Assembly (NCBI GenBank): GCA_910589315.1
Contig: CAJUTB010000018.1
Coordinates: 1 to 55,372, forward strand
DNA length: 55,372 nucleotides
Direction: 5' to 3'
Source of the DNA: an uncultured Oscillibacter sp.
GTDB lineage: Bacteria > Bacillota > Clostridia > Oscillospirales > Oscillospiraceae
Part shown: in pieces, positions 7,636-16,391 of the stretch
Numbering within the stretch: the stretch's first letter is position 1
How the letters are laid out: each line of letters begins with the position of its first letter
Position numbers and translations under genes: made by a program
The notes under the pieces: model-generated
Databases searched by the model: none
The model's input: the letters and a program-made list of their open reading frames with translations, nothing else
What the model was told of the DNA's origin: nothing

Positions 7636-8758
7636 AATTCGGTCGAAAATCGACGCGGTTGATGATCAATTGTTGAATCTGTTTTTACAGCGCATGGATT
7701 TGGCGGAAGAAGTGGCTGCCTATAAAAACGAACACCGCCTTCCGATTCTGAACAAGGAGCGGGAACGAGCCGTACTGGCGAAGGTGACGGAAAACGCCGG
7801 AAACCGGGAGCGTTACGCCTATCATCTGTTTTCCACCCTCTTTGAACTGGCGCGGTCCCGGCAGGCGGAGCTGATTGACGCGCCTACCCGCGTGGGAGAA
7901 CAGGTTGTGGCCTCCTTGAACGCGGGAGACCAGCTCTTTCCCCAGACGGGCCTGATTGCCTGTCAGGGCGTGGAGGGCGGCAATTCCCAGGCGGCCTGCG
8001 ACCGGCTGTTCCCCCGCGGAAAGCTGATGTATGTCAAGACCTTCGAGGCCGTGGCCGCCGCTGTGGAATCGGGGCTTTGCAAGTTCGGCGTACTGCCCAT
8101 CGAAAACAGCTCAAACGGTTCTGTGCGGGCCGTCTACGCGCTGTTGCAGGAGCATAATTTGTCCATCGTCCGCTCTACCCGCCTGTGCATCCGGCACGAG
8201 CTGCTGGCCCTGCCCGGCGTGAAGCAGGAGGAGATCACGGAAATTTACTCCCACGAACAGGCCATCGGACAGTGCAGCCGGTTCCTCAACGGGCTGAACG
8301 GCGTGAAGATCACCCCCTGCGACAACACCGCCGCCGCCGCCAAGCTGGTGGCGGAATCCGGGAACCGCCGCGCCGCCGCCATCTCCTCCCACCCCTGCGC
8401 GGCCCTTTACGGTCTGGAATGCGTCAACGGCGCGATTCAAAACAGCGACAACAATTACACCCGCTTTATCTGCATCGCCAAGGACCCCGTCATCTATGCC
8501 GGGGCGAACCGGATCAGTCTGGTGCTTGCCTTTGACAACCGGCCAGGCGCGCTGTATGAGATTCTCTCCAAGCTCGCGGCGTTGGACATCAACCTTACCA
8601 AACTGGAGTCCTGTCCCGTGGCCGGGAGCGATTTCGAGTTTATCTTCTTCCTGGAACTGGAGGCCGACTGCCGGGACACCAGCGTTTTGGCGATGCTGGA
8701 GGAGATGGAGCGCAGCTGCGCGCAATTCCAGTTCCTGGGCAACTACGCGGAAGTCTGA
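7622..8758 (+). CDS. pheA: bifunctional chorismate mutase / prephenate dehydratase (P-protein)
   Basis: 378 residues; GGAGG precedes ATG 7622. Residues 1-88 are an AroQ-type chorismate mutase (IRSKIDAVDDQLLNLFLQRM). About 110-285 are the dehydratase, with PIENSSNGSV (159-168) and the catalytic-site NYTRF (278-282). Residues 296-370 are an ACT domain with PGALYEIL and ESCPV, the Phe-binding signatures. It makes phenylpyruvate and should be inhibited by Phe. Its mutase half also supplies prephenate to TyrA. Confidence 0.95.
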   Translation: MELSEIRSKIDAVDDQLLNLFLQRMDLAEEVAAYKNEHRLPILNKERERAVLAKVTENAGNRERYAYHLFSTLFELARSRQAELIDAPTRVGEQVVASLNAGDQLFPQTGLIACQGVEGGNSQAACDRLFPRGKLMYVKTFEAVAAAVESGLCKFGVLPIENSSNGSVRAVYALLQEHNLSIVRSTRLCIRHELLALPGVKQEEITEIYSHEQAIGQCSRFLNGLNGVKITPCDNTAAAAKLVAESGNRRAAAISSHPCAALYGLECVNGAIQNSDNNYTRFICIAKDPVIYAGANRISLVLAFDNRPGALYEILSKLAALDINLTKLESCPVAGSDFEFIFFLELEADCRDTSVLAMLEEMERSCAQFQFLGNYAEV

Positions 8759-8763
8759 CGGGT

Positions 8764-10080
8764 ATGGCGGAAAAAATTTACGGCCTTCTGGGCCGGAAGC
8801 TGGGACACAGCTGGTCAGCGCCGATTCACGAGGCGTTCGGCTGCAAGGGCTACCGCCTCATCGAGCTGGAACCCGAGCAGCTGGGGGACTTCCTCCGGCG
8901 GGAGGACATCGGCGGGCTGAACGTCACCATTCCCTACAAGCGGGACGTGATGCCCTTCTGCGATGCAATCGACCCGGCGGCGGAGGCCATCGGCAGCGTA
9001 AACACTCTGGTCCGGCGAAACGGGAAGCTGTACGGATGTAACACGGACATTGACGGCTTTCGCTATATGCTTCAGCGGGCGGGGATTTCCCTGGCGGGGA
9101 AAAAGGTGGTTATTTTAGGAAGCGGCGGGGCGTCCCTGACGGTCCAGACCGCCGCCCGGCAGGAAAACGCTCGGGAAATCGTGGTGGTTTCCCGTTCCGG
9201 ACAGGATAACTACCAGAACCTCGAACGCCATTCCACCGCGGAGGTTTTGATCAACACCACTCCCATCGGTATGTGGCCGGATTTGGAGGGCCAGAGCCTT
9301 GATCTGTGTTCTTTGCCCAAGACGGGGGCTGTGGTAGACCTGATTTATAACCCCAGCCGGACAAACCTGCTTCTTCAAGCGGAGGCGATCGACCGGAAGG
9401 ACCGGCTTCTGGCTGCACAGGGCCTCCGTCCAGAAGAACGGGAGCTTAACGGAGTCCGCCCAATAAAATACACCGGCGGCTTGTCCATGCTGGCGGCCCA
9501 GGCCAAGCGGGCGGAGGAGCTTTTCTTTGAGAAAGTAATTCCCAATTATGAAACAGAGCTTATTCTTGCCAAGCTCTGGCGCGACCGGACAAATCTGGTC
9601 CTGGCAGGGATGCCGGGAAGCGGAAAAACCACCGTCGGAAAGGCTCTGGCGGAATTGTCCGGCAAGCCGTTCGTTGACCTGGACGAAGAGATCACCCGGA
9701 CGGCGGGAAAGCCGATTCCGGAAATCTTTGCCCAAGAGGGCGAAAGCGCGTTCCGGGCGTTGGAAAGCCGGGTTTTGAACGAGGTCTGCACCCGGAGCGG
9801 ACAGGTGATCGCCACTGGCGGCGGGGCCATTCTCTCCGGGGAGAACCGGGCGGCTCTGCGCCGCACCGGCTGGGTCTGCTACCTGCGCCGCCGCCTGGAG
9901 AACCTGCCCACCGACGGCCGTCCTCTCTCCCAGGCGGGGAAGCTGACGGAGATGCACCGCCTCCGGGACCCGCTGTACAACCTGGCGGCAGACGCTTCCA
10001 CCTGGAACGAACTGAGTCCGGAGAAAACCGCTTCTGAAATTTGGAGGGATTTTTGTGCGAAAAGCAATTTTGGTCCTTAA
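8764..10080 (+). CDS. aroE-aroK: shikimate dehydrogenase-shikimate kinase fusion
   Basis: 438 residues joining two consecutive steps. Residues 1-262 are shikimate dehydrogenase: GHSWSAPIHE, catalytic Lys59 in NVTIPYK, Asp95 in NTDIDG, and Rossmann loop LGSGGAS (118-124). Residues about 276-435 are shikimate kinase: P-loop GMPGSGKTT (282-290), DLDEEI (305-310) and ATGGGAI. The dehydrogenase C-terminal region carries an extra stretch of about 15-20 residues (about 215-236) before YTGGLSMLAAQA. The start at 8764 has only a weak ribosome-binding site, five bases after the pheA stop, suggesting translational coupling. Confidence 0.93.
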   Translation: MAEKIYGLLGRKLGHSWSAPIHEAFGCKGYRLIELEPEQLGDFLRREDIGGLNVTIPYKRDVMPFCDAIDPAAEAIGSVNTLVRRNGKLYGCNTDIDGFRYMLQRAGISLAGKKVVILGSGGASLTVQTAARQENAREIVVVSRSGQDNYQNLERHSTAEVLINTTPIGMWPDLEGQSLDLCSLPKTGAVVDLIYNPSRTNLLLQAEAIDRKDRLLAAQGLRPEERELNGVRPIKYTGGLSMLAAQAKRAEELFFEKVIPNYETELILAKLWRDRTNLVLAGMPGSGKTTVGKALAELSGKPFVDLDEEITRTAGKPIPEIFAQEGESAFRALESRVLNEVCTRSGQVIATGGGAILSGENRAALRRTGWVCYLRRRLENLPTDGRPLSQAGKLTEMHRLRDPLYNLAADASTWNELSPEKTASEIWRDFCAKSNFGP

Positions 10081-10498
10081 CGGCCCGAATATGAACATGC
10101 TGGGCATCCGCCAGCCGGAAATCTACGGAAACGCCACCTACGAGGACCTGAAAGCCATGATCTCCGCCGAGGCGGAGAAATTGGACGCGGCGGTCTCCTT
10201 TTTCCAATCAAACCACGAGGGCGCGCTGGTGGATGCCATTCAGCAGGCGTATTTCGACAAAATAGACGGCATCATCATCAATCCCGCCGCCTACACCCAC
10301 ACCAGCGTGGCCCTGCTGGACGCCGTGAAGGCCGTGGGAATTCCCACAGTGGAAGTCCACGTCTCCGACCCGGACAGCCGGGAGGACTTCCGGCACGTCT
10401 CCTACATCCGCGCCGCCTGCGTCGGAACCATTCGCGGACGCGGCCTGGAGGGATACCTGGAGGCCCTGCGGCTTCTGGTAAAACCGTCCGGCATCTGA
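10055..10498 (+). CDS. aroQ: type II 3-dehydroquinate dehydratase
   Basis: 147 residues from GTG 10055, preceded by TTGGAGGG and overlapping the end of aroE/K by 26 bases. Converts 3-dehydroquinate to 3-dehydroshikimate by anti-elimination. Signatures: LNGPNMNMLGIRQPEIYG (8-25) with active-site Arg19 and Tyr24, QSNHEGALVDAI, and INPAAYTHTSVAL. Last gene of the operon. No strong terminator was seen before the next promoter. Confidence 0.96.
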   Translation: MRKAILVLNGPNMNMLGIRQPEIYGNATYEDLKAMISAEAEKLDAAVSFFQSNHEGALVDAIQQAYFDKIDGIIINPAAYTHTSVALLDAVKAVGIPTVEVHVSDPDSREDFRHVSYIRAACVGTIRGRGLEGYLEALRLLVKPSGI

Positions 10499-10559
10499 CG
10501 GCGGCAGGGCCAGTGCGGCGGCCCCATTTTCCAGGACCCAAAGACCTGTACAAAAAACA

Positions 10560-10588
10560 GTGGCAATTTTCTGAAAATCCTGTATAAT
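10560..10588 (+). promoter_or_regulatory. promoter of the debranching-enzyme gene
   Basis: Consensus -10 TATAAT (10583-10588) with a partial -35 GTGGCA (10560-10565) at 17 bases. It lies in the 139-base gap after aroQ. Confidence 0.55.
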
Positions 10589-10637
10589 GGGAGATATCAA
10601 ATGGCCGTCGCCTCCAAGGCGAGGGAAGGAGAAAACA

Positions 10638-12770
10638 GTGGATAAAACAATCAAAACCCAGCCTGCCAACGCGCAGGGGGCCCCCGCCGTTCAGGAAGCT
10701 CCTGTGGCTGTTCTGCCCCGCACCATCCACCTGGTCCCGATGGACCGGATCAACGGGTTTGAAGTCCGGCCCGGCTTCTACGAAATTAATGGCGCAACCG
10801 CCATCCCCGGCGGCGTGAATTTCACCGTCCACTCCAATGGAGCAACCTCCGTCGAACTCCTTCTGTTCCACCGGACGGAAACCGAGCCTTTTGTTTCCAT
10901 TCCGTTCCCCAAACACTACCGCATCGGCAACGTCTATTCCATGATCGTGTTCAAGCTGAACATTGAGGAATTTGAATACGCCTTCCGGGTAGACGGTCCT
11001 TATGAGCCGGAAAAGGGCCTGATTTTTGACAAAACCCAGTATCTGCTGGACCCCTACGCCCGGGCCGTCACCGGCCAGAGCCAGTGGGGCGTGAAGCTGG
11101 CCCCGGACCAGCGGTACAAGGCGCGGGTCGTCAAGGACGACTTCGAGTGGGGCGACACCCCCCGGCCCCTCATTCCCATGGAGGACCTGGTGATCTACGA
11201 GCTGCACGTCCGGGGCTTTACCTTTGACAAGTCCTCCGGTGTGGTTCATCCGGGCACCTTTGCGGGCTTGCAGGAGAAAATTCCCTACTTAAAGTCCCTG
11301 GGCGTCAACGCTGTGGAGCTGATGCCGATTTTCGAATTCGACGAGATGCAGGACTACCGGGAAGTCGGTGGAAAAAAGCTCTACAATTACTGGGGATACA
11401 GTACGGTCAGCTTCTTTTCTCCCAACACCAGCTACGCCGCCAGCACCGAATACAACCGGGAGGGCAACGAGCTCAAGCGGCTCATTCAGGAGTTTAACCG
11501 CAATGGGATTGAGGTTTATCTCGACGTGGTGTTCAACCACACCGCCGAGGGCAATGAAAACGGTCCCTTTTTCTCCTTCAAGGGCTTTGACAACAACATC
11601 TATTACCTCCTGACGCCGGAGGGCTATTATTACAATTTCAGCGGCTGCGGCAATACGCTGAACTGCAATCATCCCATTGTCCATCAGATGATCATGGACT
11701 GCTTGCGCTACTGGGTCACGACCTACCGCGTCAACGGCTTCCGGTTCGACCTGGCGTCCATTCTGGGGCGGAACGAGGACGGGTCTCCCATGCACAAGCC
11801 GCCGCTGCTTCAGGCAATGGCCTTTGACCCCATCCTGGGAGACGTGAAGCTCATCGCGGAAGCCTGGGACGCGGGCGGTCTCTATCAGGTGGGCACCTTC
11901 CCCGCATGGAACCGCTGGGCCGAGTGGAACGGCCGCTACCGGGACGATATGCGCCGCTACATCAAGGGCGACGGCGGAGCGGCCCAGGCCGCGGCCCTGC
12001 GGATCAGCGGTTCCCAGGACATCTATGAGCCAAAGAGCCGGGAAAACGCCTCCGTCAACTTCATCACCTGTCACGACGGCTTCACCCTCTACGACCTCTA
12101 CGCCTACAACGAAAAGCACAACGAGGCCAACGGCTGGGACAACACCGACGGCTCCAACGATAACCAGAGCTGGAACTGCGGCGCGGAGGGCGAGACGGAC
12201 GACCCGGCGGTGAACGCCCTCCGGCGGCGTTTGATCCGCAACGCCTTCGCCCTGCTGATGTGCAGCCGGGGAATTCCTATGTTTCTGGCGGGAGACGAAT
12301 TCTGCAACACCCAGTTTGGCAACAATAACGCCTACTGCCAGGACAATATCACCTCCTGGCTGGATTGGAGCCTTCTGGAAAAAAACCAGGATATGTTCCA
12401 GTTCTTTCAGTACATGATCGCTCTGCGGAAGCAATATCGAATCCTTCGGAAGAACATCAGCAACGGCGTCCGCGGCCTGCCGGACATCAGCTTCCACGGC
12501 GTCTCCCCCTGGCAGCCGCACTTCGAGGACCATGAGCGTTATGTAGGCGTATTGTTCAGCGGCGAGGAGGATGGGCAGTATCAGGTGGTTTATGTCGCCT
12601 CCAACGCCTACTGGGAGGCATTGAATGTCCGGCTTCCGGCTCTGCCGCCCTTCCTTCACTGGGAGCTTGCGGCGGATACCTGGGAAGCGCGGCAGGTCCG
12701 CCGCCCCCACCTGGACCGGGACTTCATCATCCAGCCCCGAAGCGTCAAGGTTTTTGTGGCGGTTCCCTGA
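10638..12770 (+). CDS. glgX: glycogen debranching enzyme / isoamylase-type GH13 glycosidase
   Basis: 710 residues from GTG 10638 behind GGAAGGA; the longer frame would start in the promoter. Hydrolyses alpha-1,6 branch points of glycogen or limit dextrin. After a CBM48-like N-terminal beta domain (VNFTVHSNGATSVELLLFH), the GH13 barrel carries VFNHTAEG, nucleophile Asp371 in GFRFDLAS, acid/base Glu408 in LIAEAWDAGG and transition-state Asp480 in TCHDGF. No signal peptide, so it is cytoplasmic. It stands alone, without other glycogen genes. The GlgX-type assignment is good; the exact substrate branch length is not determinable. Confidence 0.88.
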   Translation: MDKTIKTQPANAQGAPAVQEAPVAVLPRTIHLVPMDRINGFEVRPGFYEINGATAIPGGVNFTVHSNGATSVELLLFHRTETEPFVSIPFPKHYRIGNVYSMIVFKLNIEEFEYAFRVDGPYEPEKGLIFDKTQYLLDPYARAVTGQSQWGVKLAPDQRYKARVVKDDFEWGDTPRPLIPMEDLVIYELHVRGFTFDKSSGVVHPGTFAGLQEKIPYLKSLGVNAVELMPIFEFDEMQDYREVGGKKLYNYWGYSTVSFFSPNTSYAASTEYNREGNELKRLIQEFNRNGIEVYLDVVFNHTAEGNENGPFFSFKGFDNNIYYLLTPEGYYYNFSGCGNTLNCNHPIVHQMIMDCLRYWVTTYRVNGFRFDLASILGRNEDGSPMHKPPLLQAMAFDPILGDVKLIAEAWDAGGLYQVGTFPAWNRWAEWNGRYRDDMRRYIKGDGGAAQAAALRISGSQDIYEPKSRENASVNFITCHDGFTLYDLYAYNEKHNEANGWDNTDGSNDNQSWNCGAEGETDDPAVNALRRRLIRNAFALLMCSRGIPMFLAGDEFCNTQFGNNNAYCQDNITSWLDWSLLEKNQDMFQFFQYMIALRKQYRILRKNISNGVRGLPDISFHGVSPWQPHFEDHERYVGVLFSGEEDGQYQVVYVASNAYWEALNVRLPALPPFLHWELAADTWEARQVRRPHLDRDFIIQPRSVKVFVAVP

Positions 12771-12982
12771 AACCAGCCCTCAAAAACGCCGGACGGTTTG
12801 TCCAGTGTCATTTCGTTAACATGAAATCCTCAGCCGTTGAGGAGCGGAAAGGGCGCGTTTTGTTCCTTAACGGCCGGGGGTTTTGTTCTGCGATATTTAG
12901 ACGGAGGTACGCGATTGATAAATAACACAACCTCAAAATTACGAAGTTCCATTTTATCGGACAAATGCGTCCTTCCCCGTCA

Positions 12983-13021
12983 AAAAATACCCGCCCCATT
13001 CCAAACGGGGCGGGTATTTTT
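12983..13021. terminator. bidirectional terminator between glgX and dgt
   Basis: 15-bp perfect stem AAAAATACCCGCCCC (12983-12997) / GGGGCGGGTATTTTT (13007-13021), with a T run on each strand. It serves the two convergent genes. The rest of the 277-base gap (12771-12982) shows no credible gene. Confidence 0.9.
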
Positions 13022-13047
13022 CATGTCCGGCGTTTTTTCCACGCTTG

Positions 13048-14292
13048 TCACAGGTATTCCGGCATGGTGAGACGCATAAACTCCCTTGCGGCGTATTGGT
13101 CGCTCATGCCGGCGATGTAATCGCTGATGGTCCGCAGGAACGCTGGGTCGCTTTGCAGCGCGCTGTCGGAGAGGCTGAGGCGGTCAAAGGCAAGATTCTG
13201 CTGGCGGCAGTACCGTTGCAGCACATAATCAGGAAGTTGCTTCGGGTAAAGATAGACCGTGCGGAACAAGGTTGTAATGATACGCTCGGCCTTGGCGTCG
13301 GAGACGGAAATCTGTTCGGAACAGATCAGCCGCCGCCGGATGTGGTCCAGCATATCCCGCACCAGCGGCTCCACCGCCGGAGAAAACGCCACGCAGACGC
13401 CCCGAAACCCGGAACCATCCTGGCTGTGCCCGGCGACATAAGCCGAAATGCGCCTCCGGGACTCCAGGCACACATCCTCAATTAAAAAACCCACCAGATT
13501 TTTTATCACCCGGTTTCGGGTGTCGTAGCCGAACGCGCTGGTATCGCCTGCGACGGAAATGCCGTATTTATTCACTACCCGCCGCACCAGCGGCCGCCCC
13601 AGGACTTCCGCAAACGGGATGATCTTGCTCCGGACGCCGTCCTCCAGGTCGTGGGTACACTGGGCGATTTCGTCGGCTATGGCCACGGCCTGTCCCTCCA
13701 GCGTGCAGGAGGGGCCGGTGAGGTCCATGCCCTCGCAGTCCAGTTCCGGGTAAGCGGGGAAGGCTTCGCCCTTGTAGGCCAGTTTCGTATGCTTGAGGAT
13801 GCCTTCTCGGACGGCAAGGGTCAGATTGATTCCGGCGTAGTCCTCGCAGCGGGTTTCCAGCTGGTCCACCACCCGGAGAGACTGGAAATTGTGCTTGAAG
13901 CCTCCGCCGGAGGCGGGCACGTCCGGCGGCAGGCCCTCGGAGAGAATCCGGTGCAGCGTCCGCTCTCCCATGTGGCCAAACGGCGTATGGCCCAGGTCAT
14001 GGCCCAGGGCGACGGCTTCGGTCAGCTCGTCGTTGAGCCCCAGGACCTTCCCGATGGAACGGGCAATCTGGGAGACTTCCAGGGTATGGGTCAGGCGGTT
14101 GCGGTAATGATCTCCCAGGTTGGCGTTGAAAATCTGGGTCTTGTGCATCATCCGCCGGAAGGATCGGGCGTGAAGAATCCGGTCCCGGTCCCGCTGGAAA
14201 GGCTCCCGGCGGCAGGGACCGGCCTCCTCCCGCTCCGGCAGGAGACGGCGCGTGAGAAGTGGATTCGTATTTTGCGCGGCGTATTCTTTCAT
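13048..14292 (-). CDS. dgt: deoxyguanosinetriphosphate triphosphohydrolase-like HD protein
   Basis: 414 residues. Family of dNTP triphosphohydrolases, which release tripolyphosphate from dGTP and help balance dNTP pools. The HD metal site is complete: His69 in RLTHTLEVSQIAR, His98-Asp99 in LGHDLGHTPFGH and a further downstream Asp. The N-terminal SFRRMMHKTQIF is typical of the family. The ribosome-binding site is weak (AAGGCTGTGAG), so an alternative start is possible. It stands alone on the minus strand, facing glgX. Confidence 0.9.
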   Translation of the reverse strand: MKEYAAQNTNPLLTRRLLPEREEAGPCRREPFQRDRDRILHARSFRRMMHKTQIFNANLGDHYRNRLTHTLEVSQIARSIGKVLGLNDELTEAVALGHDLGHTPFGHMGERTLHRILSEGLPPDVPASGGGFKHNFQSLRVVDQLETRCEDYAGINLTLAVREGILKHTKLAYKGEAFPAYPELDCEGMDLTGPSCTLEGQAVAIADEIAQCTHDLEDGVRSKIIPFAEVLGRPLVRRVVNKYGISVAGDTSAFGYDTRNRVIKNLVGFLIEDVCLESRRRISAYVAGHSQDGSGFRGVCVAFSPAVEPLVRDMLDHIRRRLICSEQISVSDAKAERIITTLFRTVYLYPKQLPDYVLQRYCRQQNLAFDRLSLSDSALQSDPAFLRTISDYIAGMSDQYAAREFMRLTMPEYL

Positions 14293-14388
14293 AAAGCACT
14301 CACAGCCTTGTATGAAATAAATAATGGATTATGCGGAGGCGGGTTCTTCGCACCGCCCCATTATCCGTTTTTCAAAAAATCCATTTTC

Positions 14389-14417
14389 ATTATGGCATCT
14401 TCCTCGCCAAAAAGCAA
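14389..14417 (-). promoter_or_regulatory. possible promoter of dgt
   Basis: Minus strand: TTGCTT (14417-14412), 17-base spacer, CATAAT (14394-14389), about 97 bases upstream of the dgt start. The -10 is imperfect. Confidence 0.35.
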
Positions 14418-14477
14418 CCCCTTTTCCTCCCACGGCGTTGGAGACCGGACCTTCCACTTCTTCCTTGGACGATGCAA

Positions 14478-14510
14478 GCGGGCGGTTCTCCGCAGGGAAG
14501 AACCGCCCGC
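14478..14510 (-). terminator. strong hairpin after the small membrane gene
   Basis: Perfect 12-bp stem GCGGGCGGTTCT (14478-14489) / AGAACCGCCCGC (14499-14510), immediately downstream of the minus-strand gene ending at 14519. The T tail is poor (TTGC), so it could be a weak terminator or a 3'-end stabiliser. Confidence 0.6.
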
Positions 14511-14518
14511 CCAAGGAT

Positions 14519-14752
14519 TTACCTGTTTTCTTTCCTGAAGCATTCGGCCAGCATCAGCCCCACGCCCAGAAATACAAAGAAAACGGATATCCCAAACATA
14601 AATGTCAGATTCAATTTTGACACGGAAGTTAAAAGTCTTCCCGGAAACGAGGACCATTCCGAAACCAGGTGATTCGACGCTACCAGCAGGATCGTCAACG
14701 CCCAAATACTTCCAAGCAGAGAGAGAAATCCTCCGGTCAAAACCCTTTTCAT
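14519..14752 (-). CDS. small two-helix membrane protein, unknown function
   Basis: 77 residues with a good ribosome-binding site (GGAGG nine bases before ATG). Two hydrophobic segments are clear, about 8-26 (LSLLGSIWALTILLVASNH) and about 50-69 (FMFGISVFFVFLGVGLMLAE), separated by a short polar loop. Ends with a charged tail ECFRKENR. I do not recognise a family. It is transcribed away from the nfeD gene; the 166-base gap between them holds both promoters. Confidence 0.7.
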   Translation of the reverse strand: MKRVLTGGFLSLLGSIWALTILLVASNHLVSEWSSFPGRLLTSVSKLNLTFMFGISVFFVFLGVGLMLAECFRKENR

Positions 14753-14918
14753 TCGATTTTACCTCCACAGTTTCAATTTTATCGTAAATAATAACATACC
14801 CCGTATCGAATGTAAATAGAAACGCTTCCGGATTGTAACCAAATTGAAATAGTATTACAGAACGGAATATGTTATACTGAACACAGCAAAAAGCCCTGTG
14901 CGAAAGGAGGTCTTTGTA

Positions 14919-15371
14919 ATGAATCTGATGATTTGGGTATGGTTAGGGGCCATCGTCGTTTTCGGCGTGGCGGAGCTGATCACCGAGGGGATGGTGTCTA
15001 TTTGGTTTGTCGCGGGCGCATTGGCGGCCCTGGCCGCCTCTATGATCGATCTCCCGGTGAGCGTCCAGGTGCTGGCTTTCGTGATCGTGTCAGCTATCGC
15101 TCTGGCGGCAAGCCGCCCGCTGGTCAGGCGGTTCCTCAACCGCCCCGGCATCCCCACCAATGCGGACCGGATCGTTGGCATGACGGCCCAGGTGGTGGAA
15201 CCGGTGGACAATGAAAAGGCGTCCGGCGCCGTCTATGTGGACGGCAAAACCTGGACGGCCCGCAGTACCGACGGACACAGCATTCCTGCCGGAACCCAGG
15301 TGCAGATCCAGCGGATTGAGGGCGTCAAGCTGATCGTAAACGTTTTGAGCGGAATGGAGGCTGTAAAATGA
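14919..15371 (+). CDS. NfeD-like membrane protein
   Basis: 150 residues from ATG 14919, eight bases after AAAGGAGG; a -10 TATACT lies at 14873-14878 with no good -35. The N-terminal half has two to three membrane segments (IWVWLGAIVVFGVAELITEG, then VQVLAFVIVSAIALA). The C-terminal half (about 85-148) is a small beta-rich OB-fold domain (GMTAQVVEPV through QRIEGVKLIVN), as in short NfeD proteins. These partner with SPFH proteins in membrane-microdomain organisation. The stop overlaps the start of the SPFH gene by 4 bases, which confirms the pairing. Confidence 0.88.
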   Translation: MNLMIWVWLGAIVVFGVAELITEGMVSIWFVAGALAALAASMIDLPVSVQVLAFVIVSAIALAASRPLVRRFLNRPGIPTNADRIVGMTAQVVEPVDNEKASGAVYVDGKTWTARSTDGHSIPAGTQVQIQRIEGVKLIVNVLSGMEAVK

Positions 15372-16309
15372 ATTTTTGGTGGATTCCGATTTCGATTGTT
15401 GTGCTGCTCCTACTGATTCTGATTATTGTCAACGTTCACATCGTCCAGCAGTCCCGGGCCTATGTGGTGGAACGGCTGGGCCGGTTTTACACCGTATGGA
15501 ACCAAGGGCCTCACGTCAAAATTCCCTTCCTCATGCGCATTATCAAAAAAATATCCCTGAAAGAACAGGTGGCGGACTTTGCGCCCCAGCCCGTGATTAC
15601 AAAGGATAACGTCACCATGCAGATTGACACCGTGATTTACTTCCAGATCACGGACCCCAAGCTGTATACCTACGGCGTGGAGCATCCCATGAACGCCATT
15701 GAGAACCTGACGGCCACCACGCTCCGGAACATCATCGGCGAAATGGAGCTGGATCAGTCCCTGACCAGCCGGGACATCATCAACGCCCGGATGCGCTCCA
15801 TTCTGGACGAAGCCACCGACCCCTGGGGCATCAAAGTCAACCGGGTGGAGCTGAAAAACATTATCCCGCCCAAGGAAATCCAGAATGCCATGGAAAAGCA
15901 GATGAAGGCGGAACGGGAACGCCGCGAGTCCATCCTTCAGGCGGAGGGACAGAAGCAGTCCCAGATTCTGGTTGCCGAGGGCGAGAAAGCGGCGGCCATT
16001 CTGAAAGCCGACGCCGCCAAGCAGGCCGCCATTCTTCAGGCGGAAGGCGAAAAGGCCGCCCGCATTATGGCCGCAGAGGCCGAAGCCGAGGCCATTACCC
16101 GCGTTCAGACGGCTTTGGCGGACTCCCTCCGGCTCCTGAACGCCGCCGCGCCCAATGATCAGGTCGTCAAGCTGAAAGCCCTGGAGACGATGCAGAAGGT
16201 CTCCGACGGCAAGGCCACCAAAATTATCATCCCCAGCGAGCTGCAAGGTCTGGCCGGGCTTGCCGCCAGCGCCAAGGCCGTGTTTGAGGACGAAAAAAAG
16301 CAGCCCTGA
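15368..16309 (+). CDS. SPFH/band 7 (stomatin-like) membrane protein
   Basis: 313 residues. One N-terminal membrane anchor (about 4-24), then a prohibitin/stomatin domain: QQSRAYVVERLGRFYTVWNQGPH, DVTMQIDTVIYFQI-type strand region, and LRNIIGEMELDQSLTSRD. From about 178 an Ala/Glu-rich helix with repeated QAEGEKAA motifs forms a coiled coil used for ring-like oligomers. C-terminal GLAGLAASAKAVFED is typical of stomatin/QmcA-type members. Overlapping start with nfeD makes a two-gene stomatin operon; expected function is membrane scaffolding or control of membrane proteases. Confidence 0.92.
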   Translation: MNFWWIPISIVVLLLLILIIVNVHIVQQSRAYVVERLGRFYTVWNQGPHVKIPFLMRIIKKISLKEQVADFAPQPVITKDNVTMQIDTVIYFQITDPKLYTYGVEHPMNAIENLTATTLRNIIGEMELDQSLTSRDIINARMRSILDEATDPWGIKVNRVELKNIIPPKEIQNAMEKQMKAERERRESILQAEGQKQSQILVAEGEKAAAILKADAAKQAAILQAEGEKAARIMAAEAEAEAITRVQTALADSLRLLNAAAPNDQVVKLKALETMQKVSDGKATKIIIPSELQGLAGLAASAKAVFEDEKKQP

Positions 16310-16319
16310 ACGAGAAAGA

Positions 16320-16352
16320 GGAAGCCCTGACCTGTGTCGGGGCTTCCTTTTT
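16320..16352 (+). terminator. terminator of the nfeD/SPFH operon
   Basis: Stem GGAAGCCC (16320-16327) / GGGCTTCC (16340-16347) followed by five T. It lies just after the SPFH stop codon and before the convergent spoVAD. Confidence 0.82.
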
Positions 16353-16391
16353 GCAAAAATGTCCGCGCCTCTCGAGGCCCGGCGTTTGCAT

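Noticed and set aside
12808..13070. Two short opposing frames in the glgX-dgt gap
   Set aside because: No ribosome-binding sites, and both read into the bidirectional terminator.
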